NCBI GenBank assembly: GCA_009926705.1
Contig: RFOJ01000002.1
Span: 1-24,130 of the forward strand
Direction of reading: 5' to 3'
DNA from: Acidimicrobiia bacterium
GTDB taxonomy: Bacteria > Actinomycetota > Acidimicrobiia > Acidimicrobiales > Ilumatobacteraceae
Length of the DNA stretch: 24,130 nt
Positions 13,550-20,728 of this stretch are shown piece after piece. Both the position numbers and the translations under genes were made by a program. The notes under the pieces are model-generated. The model did not search any database, was not told the DNA's origin, and worked only from the letters and a program-made list of their open reading frames with translations. Within the stretch, counting starts at the first letter, position 1, and every line of letters starts with the position of its first letter.

Positions 13550-13957
13550 TCAGGAGTTCTGCATTGCTGGCGCCGCAGCTTCGTGCCACGTGCGTCCAGC
13601 TCGCACTTCTTGCACTGCCCGGCGCAGACGCAGCGAGTCGATCGGCTTGATGAGCCAGCCCTCTGCGCCGCTTCGGCGTGCCAGATGCACATCGGCGAGA
13701 CGATCGAGCAACATCACGACAGGAACGTGCGGCAGGCGTCCGCCGCTCTCGTCGAGGCGCAGGTTCATCGTGATCGCCATCGCACCCATCGAAGCGACTT
13801 GTAGGTCGAGCACTGCGATGTCTGGAGTGCGACGGCGCACGGCATCAGTCACGTCTCGGCCGTCGCGGCACACAGTAAACGACGTCTCAGGCGTGCCCAA
13901 CGCCGCAATCACCTCGTCGAGCACATATTGAGCGTCGGTTGCAATCAACACGTGCAC
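13550..13957 (-). CDS. Stand-alone response-regulator receiver protein
   Basis: This 135-residue protein is a single CheY-like receiver domain with no output domain. Visible features are the first strand MHVLIATD, the likely phosphoacceptor Asp in DIAVLDLQ (about 51), VPVVMLLDR at strand 4 and the conserved Lys in GWLIKP. The metal-binding acidic pair near the N-terminus is reduced to one Asp (TDAQ), so phosphorylation may be weak or absent. Such stand-alone receivers act by protein contact; the partner is unknown and no kinase is nearby. GTG at 13957 is preceded by TAACCT 6 nt upstream. The gene is divergent from the NfeD-family gene, and the tRNA-Pro gene follows on the same strand. Confidence 0.75.
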   Translation of the reverse strand: MHVLIATDAQYVLDEVIAALGTPETSFTVCRDGRDVTDAVRRRTPDIAVLDLQVASMGAMAITMNLRLDESGGRLPHVPVVMLLDRLADVHLARRSGAEGWLIKPIDSLRLRRAVQEVRAGRTWHEAAAPAMQNS

Positions 13958-13963
13958 GAGCCA

Positions 13964-13969
13964 AGGTTA
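13964..13969 (-). promoter_or_regulatory. -10 element TAACCT for the receiver protein gene
   Basis: TAACCT on the minus strand is 6 nt before the GTG at 13957. The same hexamer is used at ridA. Confidence 0.6.
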
Positions 13970-14010
13970 CCTCGCGCGCTCCCACCCTGCCCCGAACGCT
14001 CGCTCATGGA

Positions 14011-14016
14011 TACCGT
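14011..14016 (+). promoter_or_regulatory. -10 element TACCGT for the NfeD-family gene
   Basis: TACCGT lies 9 nt before the GTG at 14026. It supports that start over an in-frame ATG at 13939, which would overlap the divergent gene's 5' end. Confidence 0.55.
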
Positions 14017-14025
14017 TGTCGTGTC

Positions 14026-15393
14026 GTGATTGCCGCGTTCGTACTCAGCCTTGCTCTCTCGCTCGGATTCGCATCCGCGAGCGCATCGTCTGATCAGGCC
14101 GGTGTGGCAGACGTCGAAACCACCGTCATCGCGACGGGTGCGGCAGACACGCTGGCGAAGGTCGACGTGTTCGAAGTGAGCGGGCTTATCGACAATGTGG
14201 TGGCGAACGGAATCGAGCGTGCCATCGGGCGTTCGTCGACGAACGGAGCACAGGCGTTGGTGCTGCAGGTCAATTCGCGCGGGGCAGTGGTCGATCGCGC
14301 ACGAATGGAGCGATTGCTCGTCGCCATCCGTGACTCTGCGGTACCCGTCGGTGTCTGGGTGGGACCGAGCGGATCACGAGCGCATGGTTGGTCGTCATGG
14401 TTGCTCGCAGTCGCTGACGTGAGCGCAATGGCGCCGAACTCGACGGTCGGAAAGACCGGTGTGCCGATCTCGATTGACGGCGAACCGCTCACCTTTGGCG
14501 AGGCGACTTCGCTCTTGCGCAGCAACACGCTGGGCACCGACGAGGCTCGTGAACGAGGCATTCTTCGTCTCGACATCGCCGACGAGGGCGTGCCCGTGCT
14601 TCGAAACATGCTGTTTGCGTTGGACGGCCTCTCCGTCAACGGGAAGGTTCTTGACACGGTCGTAGAGGTGGTCGGCGGCGACGGCACCATCGTGCGCGAG
14701 GCGACGACGACGCGCTTCTTCAAGCTGGGGACCCTCGAACAGTTGATGCACACGTCCGCCAGCGCGGCACTTGCTTATCTTCTCTTCTCGTTCGGTCTTG
14801 CGCTGCTCATTTTTGAGTTCTACACGGCTGGCGTTGGGATTGCCGGGTTCGTCGGAGCGTTGTGCACGCTGCTCGGAACGTTCGGCTTCGCTGAGCTGCC
14901 GGTGCGACCGTTCGGCATCGCCCTGCTCGTGTTCTCGGTCATCGCCTTCGCCGTTGATGTGCAGGTGGGTATCCCGCGATTCTGGACGGGTGTCGGTGTC
15001 GTCTCCTATGTCGTCGCATCCTTCACGCTCTACGGCCCCGTGCAGGAAGAAACATTGCGCCTCTCGTGGCTCACCCTCATGTCAGGTGTCGCGTCGATGA
15101 CGCTCGCCTTCGTGGTCGGCATGCCCTCGATGGTGCGCACCCGATTTGCGACTCCGACCATCGGCCGTGAGTGGCTCGTCGGCGCGGAAGGAACCGCGGC
15201 GACCGACATCGCCCCGGAAGGGGAAGTCGTCGTACGAGGCGCGAAATGGCGAGCGCGCACCAACAGGGCCACTCCGATCAAGTCAGGCGAACCGCTCCGG
15301 GTCGCGTCGATCGACGGAGTGACGCTCGACGTCGAGCCGCTCGAAGGGGCGGCACGTGACTACCGCGAGATGCGCAAGCAGGGCGGCAGTTGA
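14026..15393 (+). CDS. NfeD-family membrane protein with ClpP-like domain, protease site apparently lost
   Basis: This 455-residue protein starts with a signal peptide (VIAAFVLSLALSLGFASASA). A ClpP/crotonase-like extracytoplasmic domain follows (about 40-230), then four to five membrane helices (about 245-370) and a C-terminal NfeD OB-fold domain (LVGAEGTAATDIAPEGEVVV and what follows). NfeD proteins are linked to membrane quality control and often occur with stomatin-like SPFH proteins; none is in this window. In protease-active members the nucleophile lies in a stretch like GARAASAGTF. Here it reads GSRAHGWSSWLL, with Gly at the expected Ser position, so activity is doubtful. The stop overlaps the TTG start of the Nudix gene, indicating coupling. 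Confidence 0.8.
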   Translation: MIAAFVLSLALSLGFASASASSDQAGVADVETTVIATGAADTLAKVDVFEVSGLIDNVVANGIERAIGRSSTNGAQALVLQVNSRGAVVDRARMERLLVAIRDSAVPVGVWVGPSGSRAHGWSSWLLAVADVSAMAPNSTVGKTGVPISIDGEPLTFGEATSLLRSNTLGTDEARERGILRLDIADEGVPVLRNMLFALDGLSVNGKVLDTVVEVVGGDGTIVREATTTRFFKLGTLEQLMHTSASAALAYLLFSFGLALLIFEFYTAGVGIAGFVGALCTLLGTFGFAELPVRPFGIALLVFSVIAFAVDVQVGIPRFWTGVGVVSYVVASFTLYGPVQEETLRLSWLTLMSGVASMTLAFVVGMPSMVRTRFATPTIGREWLVGAEGTAATDIAPEGEVVVRGAKWRARTNRATPIKSGEPLRVASIDGVTLDVEPLEGAARDYREMRKQGGS

Positions 15394-16193
15394 GTCACGT
15401 CCCCCTGCGGCCGGCTTCAACGGTGATGCTGGTGCGCGACACGCCGCATGACATCGAGGTGTTCATGTTGCAACGCACGACAAGTGCGGCGTTTGCGAGC
15501 GGCATGTACGTGTTTCCCGGCGGACGTGTGGACGACGTCGACTCAGGATCAGAGCTCGACGAGCTCTGCGAAGGCATGACCGACGCCGAGGCAAGCGATC
15601 TGTTACGCGTGCCGAGCGGAGGCCTTGCCTACTGGGTGGCGGCGATACGCGAGTGCTTTGAAGAGGCCGGGGTGCTGCTCGCCCGAGACTCACGTGGAAG
15701 CTACGTCTCGCTCGCAGACTCCGACTCGCAATTGAGATTCTCCGAGTCGCGACATGACGTTCACGAAGGAAGGTTGTCGCTTGCCGAGCTGTGCCGTCGC
15801 GAGCAGCTGCGGTTGGCAGTCGACTCGATTCGATACGTGAGCCACTGGATCACTCCGGTCGGCGAAAAACGTCGTTTTGACACGCGGTTCTTCGTCGCGG
15901 TCGCACCTCCGTCACAAGAGCCTCTGCACGACGACAAAGAGACCATCGCAAGTTTGTGGATCTCGCCGAACGATGCACTCGCGCGCGCCAAGCGGGGCGA
16001 CTTGGCGATGATCCCTCCGACCATCGCCAACCTCGAATTCTTGGCGCCCCATCGTTCGTCGATAGCCGCTGTTGATGCGGCGCGTCAGATCGGCGTGCCG
16101 ACCCCGATTCTTCCGAAACTGAAGTTCGACAGCGATGGACGCGTGACGGGAATCGTCTTTCCTGACGATCCGCAGTACGCGACGATGCCCTAG
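15390..16193 (+). CDS. Nudix hydrolase, NUDT19-like
   Basis: This 267-residue Nudix-fold protein has the Nudix box split by an insertion. GMYVFPGGRVDDVD is separated by about 40 residues from the helix AAIRECFEEAGVLLARD, which carries the metal-binding REcFEEaG core. This long-insert arrangement is typical of NUDT19-like proteins, which in characterised cases hydrolyse CoA or acyl-CoA diphosphates; the substrate here is unproven. The second half has HWITPVGEKRRFDTRFFVA and ends at VFPDDPQY. The likely start is TTG at 15390, overlapping the preceding stop as TTGA. The 3' end shares the four bases CTAG with the mrp stop on the other strand. Confidence 0.82.
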   Translation: MSHVPLRPASTVMLVRDTPHDIEVFMLQRTTSAAFASGMYVFPGGRVDDVDSGSELDELCEGMTDAEASDLLRVPSGGLAYWVAAIRECFEEAGVLLARDSRGSYVSLADSDSQLRFSESRHDVHEGRLSLAELCRREQLRLAVDSIRYVSHWITPVGEKRRFDTRFFVAVAPPSQEPLHDDKETIASLWISPNDALARAKRGDLAMIPPTIANLEFLAPHRSSIAAVDAARQIGVPTPILPKLKFDSDGRVTGIVFPDDPQYATMP

Positions 16194-17392
16194 TTCGGCT
16201 TCTTTCCCAACACCACTTCGACCGACTCGAGCAGTCGCGCAGAACACCCTGCCATGTCGTTTGCGGGAACCGTCGAGCCGATGATCTTCTTGGCGATGTC
16301 GCGGAACACCTCGGCTGCAGCCGACTGACCCGCCAATGCGACGGGCTCGCCGTTGTCACTTCCGTGGGCGACGGCGTTCTCAATGGGTACCTGGCCGAGC
16401 AATTCTGCGCCGATTTCGCGAGCAAGGGCGGCACCGCCACCTTCGCCGAAGAGTGCATATGTGCTGCCGTGTTCACACGTGAAGTGGCTCATGTTCTCGA
16501 CGACTCCCGCGATGCGCAAGAAACTTCGCTGCGCCATGTCTGCGGCACGAATCGCGACTTTCTGCGCTGAGACGGCCGGCGTCGTCACGATGATCAGGTC
16601 GGTGCGCGGCAGCATTCGAGCCAGTCCCATCTGCACGTCACCGGTCCCAGGCGGCATGTCGATGAGCAGGAAGTCGAGATCGCCCCAGTGCACGTCGTTG
16701 AGGAATTGCTCGACCGCCTTGGTGAGCATGAGACCGCGCCACATGAGCGCCGTGCCTTCATCGTCGACGAGCATTCCGGTGCTCACGACTTTGAGCAGGC
16801 CGCTCCCGACTCGCCGTTCGTTTGGAATGATCTTCGGCTTCTCAAAGCCCTCCACTTTTCGCGCGGCGAGACGGTCGGCCATGCCGAGCATTCGCGGCAT
16901 CGAGAATCCCCAGATGTCGGCGTCGAGCACCCCGACGGTGCGACCCTGTGCCGCAAGAGCGACTGCGAGATTCGCCGTCACCGAGCTCTTGCCGACGCCA
17001 CCCTTCCCGCTGGCGATGGCGAGTACGCGTGCTGTGACGGGCACCGCCGTGTCGGTGGCGTTCTCTCGGGCGTTCCAGCGGGCTTTGGTCATCACTGCCG
17101 ACCGCTCGTCGGACGTCATCTCGCCCCATTCAATTTTCACTTTTGAGACGCCCGGATGAGTTTCGAGGCGCGATTCGATGTCGTTTTTGATCTGTGCACG
17201 AAGCGGGCAGCCCTTGATCGTGAGCTTCACGCCGATCGCCACGACTCCATCGGCACTCACTGCGACGTCGGTTGCCATGCCGAGGTCGACAATGTTCGCG
17301 CCGAGTTCTGGGTCGATGACCGCACGCAACAGGTTGCGAACGTCGTCGGCCGACGGTGGCGGCACCTGCCGCGGGGAAGTCGGGGCGGACAC
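16190..17392 (-). CDS. mrp: Mrp/ApbC-family Fe-S cluster carrier ATPase
   Basis: Mrp (ApbC/NBP35 family) is a cytoplasmic P-loop ATPase that carries and transfers Fe-S clusters. The 400-residue protein has an N-terminal MIP18/DUF59 domain (about 15-95, with VIDPELGANIVDLGM and TIKGCPL) and then the ATPase domain. Walker A is ASGKGGVGKSS (about 127-137), followed by DADIWGFSMPRMLG and the Walker B-like LLIDMPPGTGD. The cluster-binding CxxC motif of many Mrp proteins is missing: MSHFTCEHGS has a single cysteine. The same loss is common among actinobacterial homologues as I recall them. The GTG start has TAGGTT 6 nt upstream. The gene is divergent from an A-type Fe-S carrier. Confidence 0.92.
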   Translation of the reverse strand: MSAPTSPRQVPPPSADDVRNLLRAVIDPELGANIVDLGMATDVAVSADGVVAIGVKLTIKGCPLRAQIKNDIESRLETHPGVSKVKIEWGEMTSDERSAVMTKARWNARENATDTAVPVTARVLAIASGKGGVGKSSVTANLAVALAAQGRTVGVLDADIWGFSMPRMLGMADRLAARKVEGFEKPKIIPNERRVGSGLLKVVSTGMLVDDEGTALMWRGLMLTKAVEQFLNDVHWGDLDFLLIDMPPGTGDVQMGLARMLPRTDLIIVTTPAVSAQKVAIRAADMAQRSFLRIAGVVENMSHFTCEHGSTYALFGEGGGAALAREIGAELLGQVPIENAVAHGSDNGEPVALAGQSAAAEVFRDIAKKIIGSTVPANDMAGCSARLLESVEVVLGKKPN

Positions 17393-17398
17393 GCCCTT

Positions 17399-17404
17399 AA
17401 CCTA
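17399..17404 (-). promoter_or_regulatory. -10 element TAGGTT for mrp
   Basis: TAGGTT on the minus strand is 6 nt before the mrp GTG at 17392. Confidence 0.55.
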
Positions 17405-17486
17405 CCGAGACCGCCGCCACATACCGCCTGGAAATGCCAGCCGGTGCATCGGTCACAGTGCTTGTCACCACACCACCTGCTGGCGG

Positions 17487-17492
17487 TAGTTT
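17487..17492 (+). promoter_or_regulatory. -10 element TAGTTT for the A-type carrier gene
   Basis: TAGTTT lies 10 nt before the ATG at 17503. A TTGTCA at 17462-17467 could be a -35 element, with a 19-bp spacer. Confidence 0.45.
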
Positions 17493-17502
17493 TGGTGGCA
17501 CC

Positions 17503-17823
17503 ATGATCACTCTCACGCCTGCGGCAGCCACCAAAGTGAAGCAACTTCTCGAGACCGAGAACGCGACTGACCTCGCGCTTCGCGTCGCCGTGCGACCCGG
17601 TGGATGCTCGGGTTACTCGTACGAGATGTACTTCGACGGCGACTTCACCACGGAAGACAAAGTGCAGAGTTTCGGTGATGTGAAAGTCGTGGTCGACCCA
17701 GCGTCGGCCCAGTTGCTGTCGGGTGCGAGCCTCGATTACGCCGATGGTCTCAATGAGTCCGGGTTCAAGATCACGAACCCGAATGCCAACCGCACGTGCG
17801 GCTGCGGACAAAGCTTTAGCTGA
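17503..17823 (+). CDS. A-type iron-sulfur cluster carrier (IscA/ErpA/HesB family)
   Basis: This 106-residue A-type carrier accepts Fe-S clusters from a scaffold and passes them to target enzymes. The three ligand cysteines are C35 in GGCSGYSY and C99/C101 in the terminal TCGCGQSF, the normal pattern. The N-terminal ITLTPAAATKVKQLL and LDYADGLNESGFKITNPNA are also standard. The ATG at 17503 is chosen over an in-frame upstream start because homology begins there and the upstream extension has no family counterpart. Divergent mrp makes this a compact Fe-S delivery pair. The 3' end overlaps the next gene, on the opposite strand, by 8 bp. Confidence 0.92.
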   Translation: MITLTPAAATKVKQLLETENATDLALRVAVRPGGCSGYSYEMYFDGDFTTEDKVQSFGDVKVVVDPASAQLLSGASLDYADGLNESGFKITNPNANRTCGCGQSFS

Positions 17824-18724
17824 TCACTGACTCCAGCTCGACTTCGTCGAACACTGCGTCGAGTCGTGCGGTGACGATGCCTTTGGCGTCTGTGACGAAG
17901 AGAGCAGGTTCGTAGGTCATCGCAAGCGCGGTGACGACCGGCGCAAGCTTGGTCGCGTCAGGGTCTTGGTAGACCTCCGCGTGAATGAACGCGTGCGAAT
18001 CACCCGTACGGCTTGCGACATCGATCAACGCGTCGAGTGCCGGTGAACAAGTTCCAGTCGAGCAATGTGCCGGCGTACCGACGAGGAGTACGACCGGCCT
18101 GCCACTCTGCAGTGCCTCTGTGAGCGTGAGCGAGTGCAACGGGCACGCACCATCGACGCGCGTGCAGATCGGCTCGACGCCGCGCGCATCGTCGAAGGTA
18201 GGTGTGTCGAACGGTGTGAGCGGGTCGCCGATGCCAGGAACAGAGACGTCGCCTCGCGCGAACACCTGGAATGCCGCGCCATCGCTCGGGCCGCCGTCGA
18301 GCACGATTCGATAGAAGCCTGGCTCATCGATCGTCGCACGGAACGGCCAGTACGGCACTGCGAGATCTGCGGCGTGCTTTGGGGCCGTCAGGTTTTCGAT
18401 GATGAGATCTTCTCGACCGCCGTCGATTCGTGTGATTCGAGCGGTGAGCGAGTCAGGAGTCGCCGTCTCACCGTCAGTCGTGAGCAGGCCTCCGCCACTG
18501 GCGAGCGAGAGCGGCAGGCGCAGGGGGCCAGCGACGAGATTCTGGGGAAACCGCTGCACGATTTGCACGTCGTCGGGCAGAGAAGCGCTCGTGTTGGTTC
18601 CGCCGCACGAAGAAAGGAGCGATGACGCGATGGCCACCGTCGATCCGGTTGCCACCACGGCAGAACCAGAGACGACGAATCGCCCAGCGCCTACGAGAAA
18701 CTCACGCCTCGTCGTCAAACGCAC
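17816..18724 (-). CDS. Tat-exported lipoprotein with thioredoxin-like C-terminal domain
   Basis: This 302-residue protein starts with a twin-arginine signal (TTRREFLVGAG), then a hydrophobic stretch ending in the lipobox LSSC (about 37-40). It is predicted to be exported folded and lipid-anchored. The middle (about 45-190) is Gly/Pro-rich and beta-like without a recognised family. The C-terminal part (about 200-300) looks thioredoxin-like: GRPVVLLVGTPAHCSTGTC, then HAEVYQDPDATKLAP and EPALFVTDAKGIV. Two cysteines four residues apart (CSTGTC) replace the usual CxxC. A redox or metal-handling role outside the cell is possible but unproven. The GTG at 18724 has TACCCT 6 nt upstream. An in-frame upstream extension crosses ridA and was rejected. 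Confidence 0.75.
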   Translation of the reverse strand: MRLTTRREFLVGAGRFVVSGSAVVATGSTVAIASSLLSSCGGTNTSASLPDDVQIVQRFPQNLVAGPLRLPLSLASGGGLLTTDGETATPDSLTARITRIDGGREDLIIENLTAPKHAADLAVPYWPFRATIDEPGFYRIVLDGGPSDGAAFQVFARGDVSVPGIGDPLTPFDTPTFDDARGVEPICTRVDGACPLHSLTLTEALQSGRPVVLLVGTPAHCSTGTCSPALDALIDVASRTGDSHAFIHAEVYQDPDATKLAPVVTALAMTYEPALFVTDAKGIVTARLDAVFDEVELESVIS

Positions 18725-18730
18725 GGGCTC

Positions 18731-18736
18731 AGGGTA
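18731..18736 (-). promoter_or_regulatory. -10 element TACCCT for the Tat lipoprotein gene
   Basis: TACCCT on the minus strand is 6 nt before the GTG at 18724. It lies where the -35 region of the divergent ridA promoter is expected, so the two promoters may exclude each other. Confidence 0.55.
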
Positions 18737-18753
18737 ACGAGCCTTGCTCCGTC

Positions 18754-18759
18754 TAACCT
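18754..18759 (+). promoter_or_regulatory. -10 element TAACCT for ridA
   Basis: TAACCT lies 7 nt before the ridA ATG at 18767. Confidence 0.6.
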
Positions 18760-18766
18760 TGAACGC

Positions 18767-19180
18767 ATGGCTGCACCAATCGGTCCTTACACACCCGTCG
18801 TACGCGCTGGCGACTGGATCATCGTCTCCGGGCAACTTGGACTTCGTGACGGCAGTCTCGTCGAGGGCGGCGTGAAGGCGCAGACCGCACAAGCAATCGT
18901 GAATCTGCGGTCCCAGCTCGAGAGCGTCGGAGCCAAGTTGACCGACGTAGCCAAGACGCTGTGCTTCCTCACCGACATGGATACGTTCTCTACATTTAAC
19001 GAGGCGTACGTTGCAGGTTTCGGCTCTCACCGACCAGCTCGCAGCACCATCGGCGTCGCGTCGTTGCCAGCCAACGGCGTCGTCGAGATCGAGGCATGGG
19101 CGTTCGTACCGGCGGGCGGCAAGAAGTCGTCGGGAGGCGACAAGCCGTCAAGCAAGAAGCCGGCTCGCTCGAAGAAGTAG
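18767..19180 (+). CDS. ridA: RidA-family enamine/imine deaminase with lysine-rich tail
   Basis: RidA proteins hydrolyse reactive 2-aminoacrylate and related enamines made by PLP enzymes. The 137-residue protein has the family core at about 1-116: VVRAGDWIIVSGQLGLRDG, the conserved Arg (R92) in RPARSTIGV that holds the carboxylate, and VEIEAWAFV. The last 20 or so residues form an added Lys/Ser/Gly-rich tail (GGKKSSGGDKPSSKKPARSKK) not present in standard RidA. Its function is unknown; nucleic-acid or membrane contact is a guess. The small membrane protein gene follows 4 bp later. Confidence 0.9.
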   Translation: MAAPIGPYTPVVRAGDWIIVSGQLGLRDGSLVEGGVKAQTAQAIVNLRSQLESVGAKLTDVAKTLCFLTDMDTFSTFNEAYVAGFGSHRPARSTIGVASLPANGVVEIEAWAFVPAGGKKSSGGDKPSSKKPARSKK

Positions 19181-19184
19181 CACC

Positions 19185-19340
19185 ATGGCCGGCGCAGTCA
19201 TCCTTGTCCTCGTGCTGCTTGCCTTCCCGATCCTCGTCGGTATCGGCACTGTCGTGATCGCCGCCATCCTCGGTGAGTCGCTCCACCGCGATGCGCGCGT
19301 GCGCAACGAAACGAGCGAACTGCTCGAGTTGAACACCTGA
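19185..19340 (+). CDS. Small single-pass membrane protein
   Basis: This 51-residue protein is not recognised. Residues about 3-29 are strongly hydrophobic (VILVLVLLAFPILVGIGTVV), followed by a short charged tail with HRDARVRNETSELLELN. The ATG is 4 bp after the ridA stop, and the gene's TGA overlaps a CTG that is the likely start of the amidohydrolase. This tight placement between two co-directional genes supports it being translated. Confidence 0.6.
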   Translation: MAGAVILVLVLLAFPILVGIGTVVIAAILGESLHRDARVRNETSELLELNT

Positions 19341-20713
19341 GCAACACAGCGCCACCCGTCGCCGATCTCGTCGTCCACTCGGCGCGCATCCTCGCGACCG
19401 TCGACGACAATCGTCGGGAAATCCGAAATGGCTGGGTGACCGTCAGCAACGGGTTCGTATCGGCTATCGGTTCCGGAACACCTCCGCAGGCACGAGAGTC
19501 GATTGACGCTTCAGGTTGTCTCGTCACCCCGGGTCTCGTCAACGTGCACCATCACCTGTACCAAAACTTGACTCGCGCCTACGGGCCGATGACGAACTCA
19601 GCGCTCTTTGGGTGGCTGCGCACGCTGTATCCGCTGTGGAGTGCATTGAACGAAGAGTCGGCGCACGTCTCTGCTTGGGTTGGGCTCGCAGAGTTGGCGA
19701 TGTCGGGGTGCACGACGTCGTCGGACCATCTCTATCTGCACCCGCGTGGAGCAGGTGACTTGTTGTCGGCTGAGATAGCAGCGGCTCGTGACCTCGGGGT
19801 GAGATTTCATCCGACGTACGGTTCGATGTCGCTCTCCGAAAAAGATGGCGGGTTGCCGCCCGACGACGTGGTACAGGACCACGACGAGATCCTCGCGACG
19901 AGCGAACGAGCAGTCGCCGCACACCACGATCGGACTCGTGGCGCAATGGTGCGCGTCGCGTTGGCGCCCTGTTCGCCATTCAGCGTGACCAAGCAGCTGA
20001 TGAGTGACTCCGCGCGTCTCGCTGAGCGTCTTGATGTACGGCTGCACACGCATTTCGCAGAGAACGACGAAGACGACACGTTCTCCCTCGCGACGTTCGG
20101 CTGCCGGCCGACGGAATACCTCGAAGAGGTCGGTTGGGTGAGCGACCGCGTGTGGTTGGCGCACTGCGTGAAACCCAACGACGATGAAGTGAAGCGACTC
20201 GGGGCGGCGCGCGTCGGCGTTGCACATTGCCCGAGTAGCAACCTCATACTTTCTTCCGGAATTGCTCCGACGGTGAAGTTGCGTGCAGCCGGCGTGCACG
20301 TGGGGCTCGGTGTCGATGGTTCGTCGTCTGCCGACTCGGCGTCGTTGTGGTTGGAAGCACGCCAAGCGATGTTGCTCGCAAAACTGTCGAGTGGAGCCGC
20401 GGCCGGAACCGCACGGATGGCGCTGGAGATGGCGACGCGCGGCGGTGCAGGCTGTCTCGGACGACAGGGAGAGATCGGCGAGCTCAGCGTGGGAAGTGTC
20501 GGCGACATCGTGGTCTGGTCGCTCGACGGCCCGCAGTTCGCGGGAGTCATCGACGACCCGATCGAAGGCTGGCTTCGTTGCGGCCCGGCGAGCGCCAAGC
20601 ACACCGTGGTGCACGGCCGCGTGATCGTGCGCGACCACCACCTCGTCTCGGGGAAACTCGAGCAGATGCTGCGCGACCACGCCCGGCTCGCCCAGCGAAT
20701 GCAGCGGGCATAG
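19337..20713 (+). CDS. Amidohydrolase, 8-oxoguanine deaminase-like (probable CTG start)
   Basis: This zinc-dependent amidohydrolase of about 458 residues belongs to the TrzN/guanine-deaminase-like group. The metal site reads VNVHHHLYQ, LHTHFAEN, WLAHCVK and GLGVDGSSSADSAS. The segment HHHLYQNLTRA, then LFGWLRTLYPLW and SGCTTSSDHLYLHP closely follows characterised 8-oxoguanine deaminases; deamination of an oxidised or modified purine is the best guess. The first ATG-like codon (GTG 19436) would remove the conserved N-terminal strands LVVHSARILATVDDNRREI. The only start-like codon preserving them after the upstream in-frame stop is CTG at 19337, overlapping the preceding TGA as CTGA. The start is therefore tentative; 19436 is the conventional choice. 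Confidence 0.85.
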   Translation: MSNTAPPVADLVVHSARILATVDDNRREIRNGWVTVSNGFVSAIGSGTPPQARESIDASGCLVTPGLVNVHHHLYQNLTRAYGPMTNSALFGWLRTLYPLWSALNEESAHVSAWVGLAELAMSGCTTSSDHLYLHPRGAGDLLSAEIAAARDLGVRFHPTYGSMSLSEKDGGLPPDDVVQDHDEILATSERAVAAHHDRTRGAMVRVALAPCSPFSVTKQLMSDSARLAERLDVRLHTHFAENDEDDTFSLATFGCRPTEYLEEVGWVSDRVWLAHCVKPNDDEVKRLGAARVGVAHCPSSNLILSSGIAPTVKLRAAGVHVGLGVDGSSSADSASLWLEARQAMLLAKLSSGAAAGTARMALEMATRGGAGCLGRQGEIGELSVGSVGDIVVWSLDGPQFAGVIDDPIEGWLRCGPASAKHTVVHGRVIVRDHHLVSGKLEQMLRDHARLAQRMQRA

Positions 20714-20728
20714 GCAACGACCGCGAAC

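Noticed and set aside
18725..19030. N-terminal extension of the Tat lipoprotein across ridA
   Set aside because: The twin-arginine signal must be near the N-terminus, and GTG 18724 places it there with a suitable -10 element.
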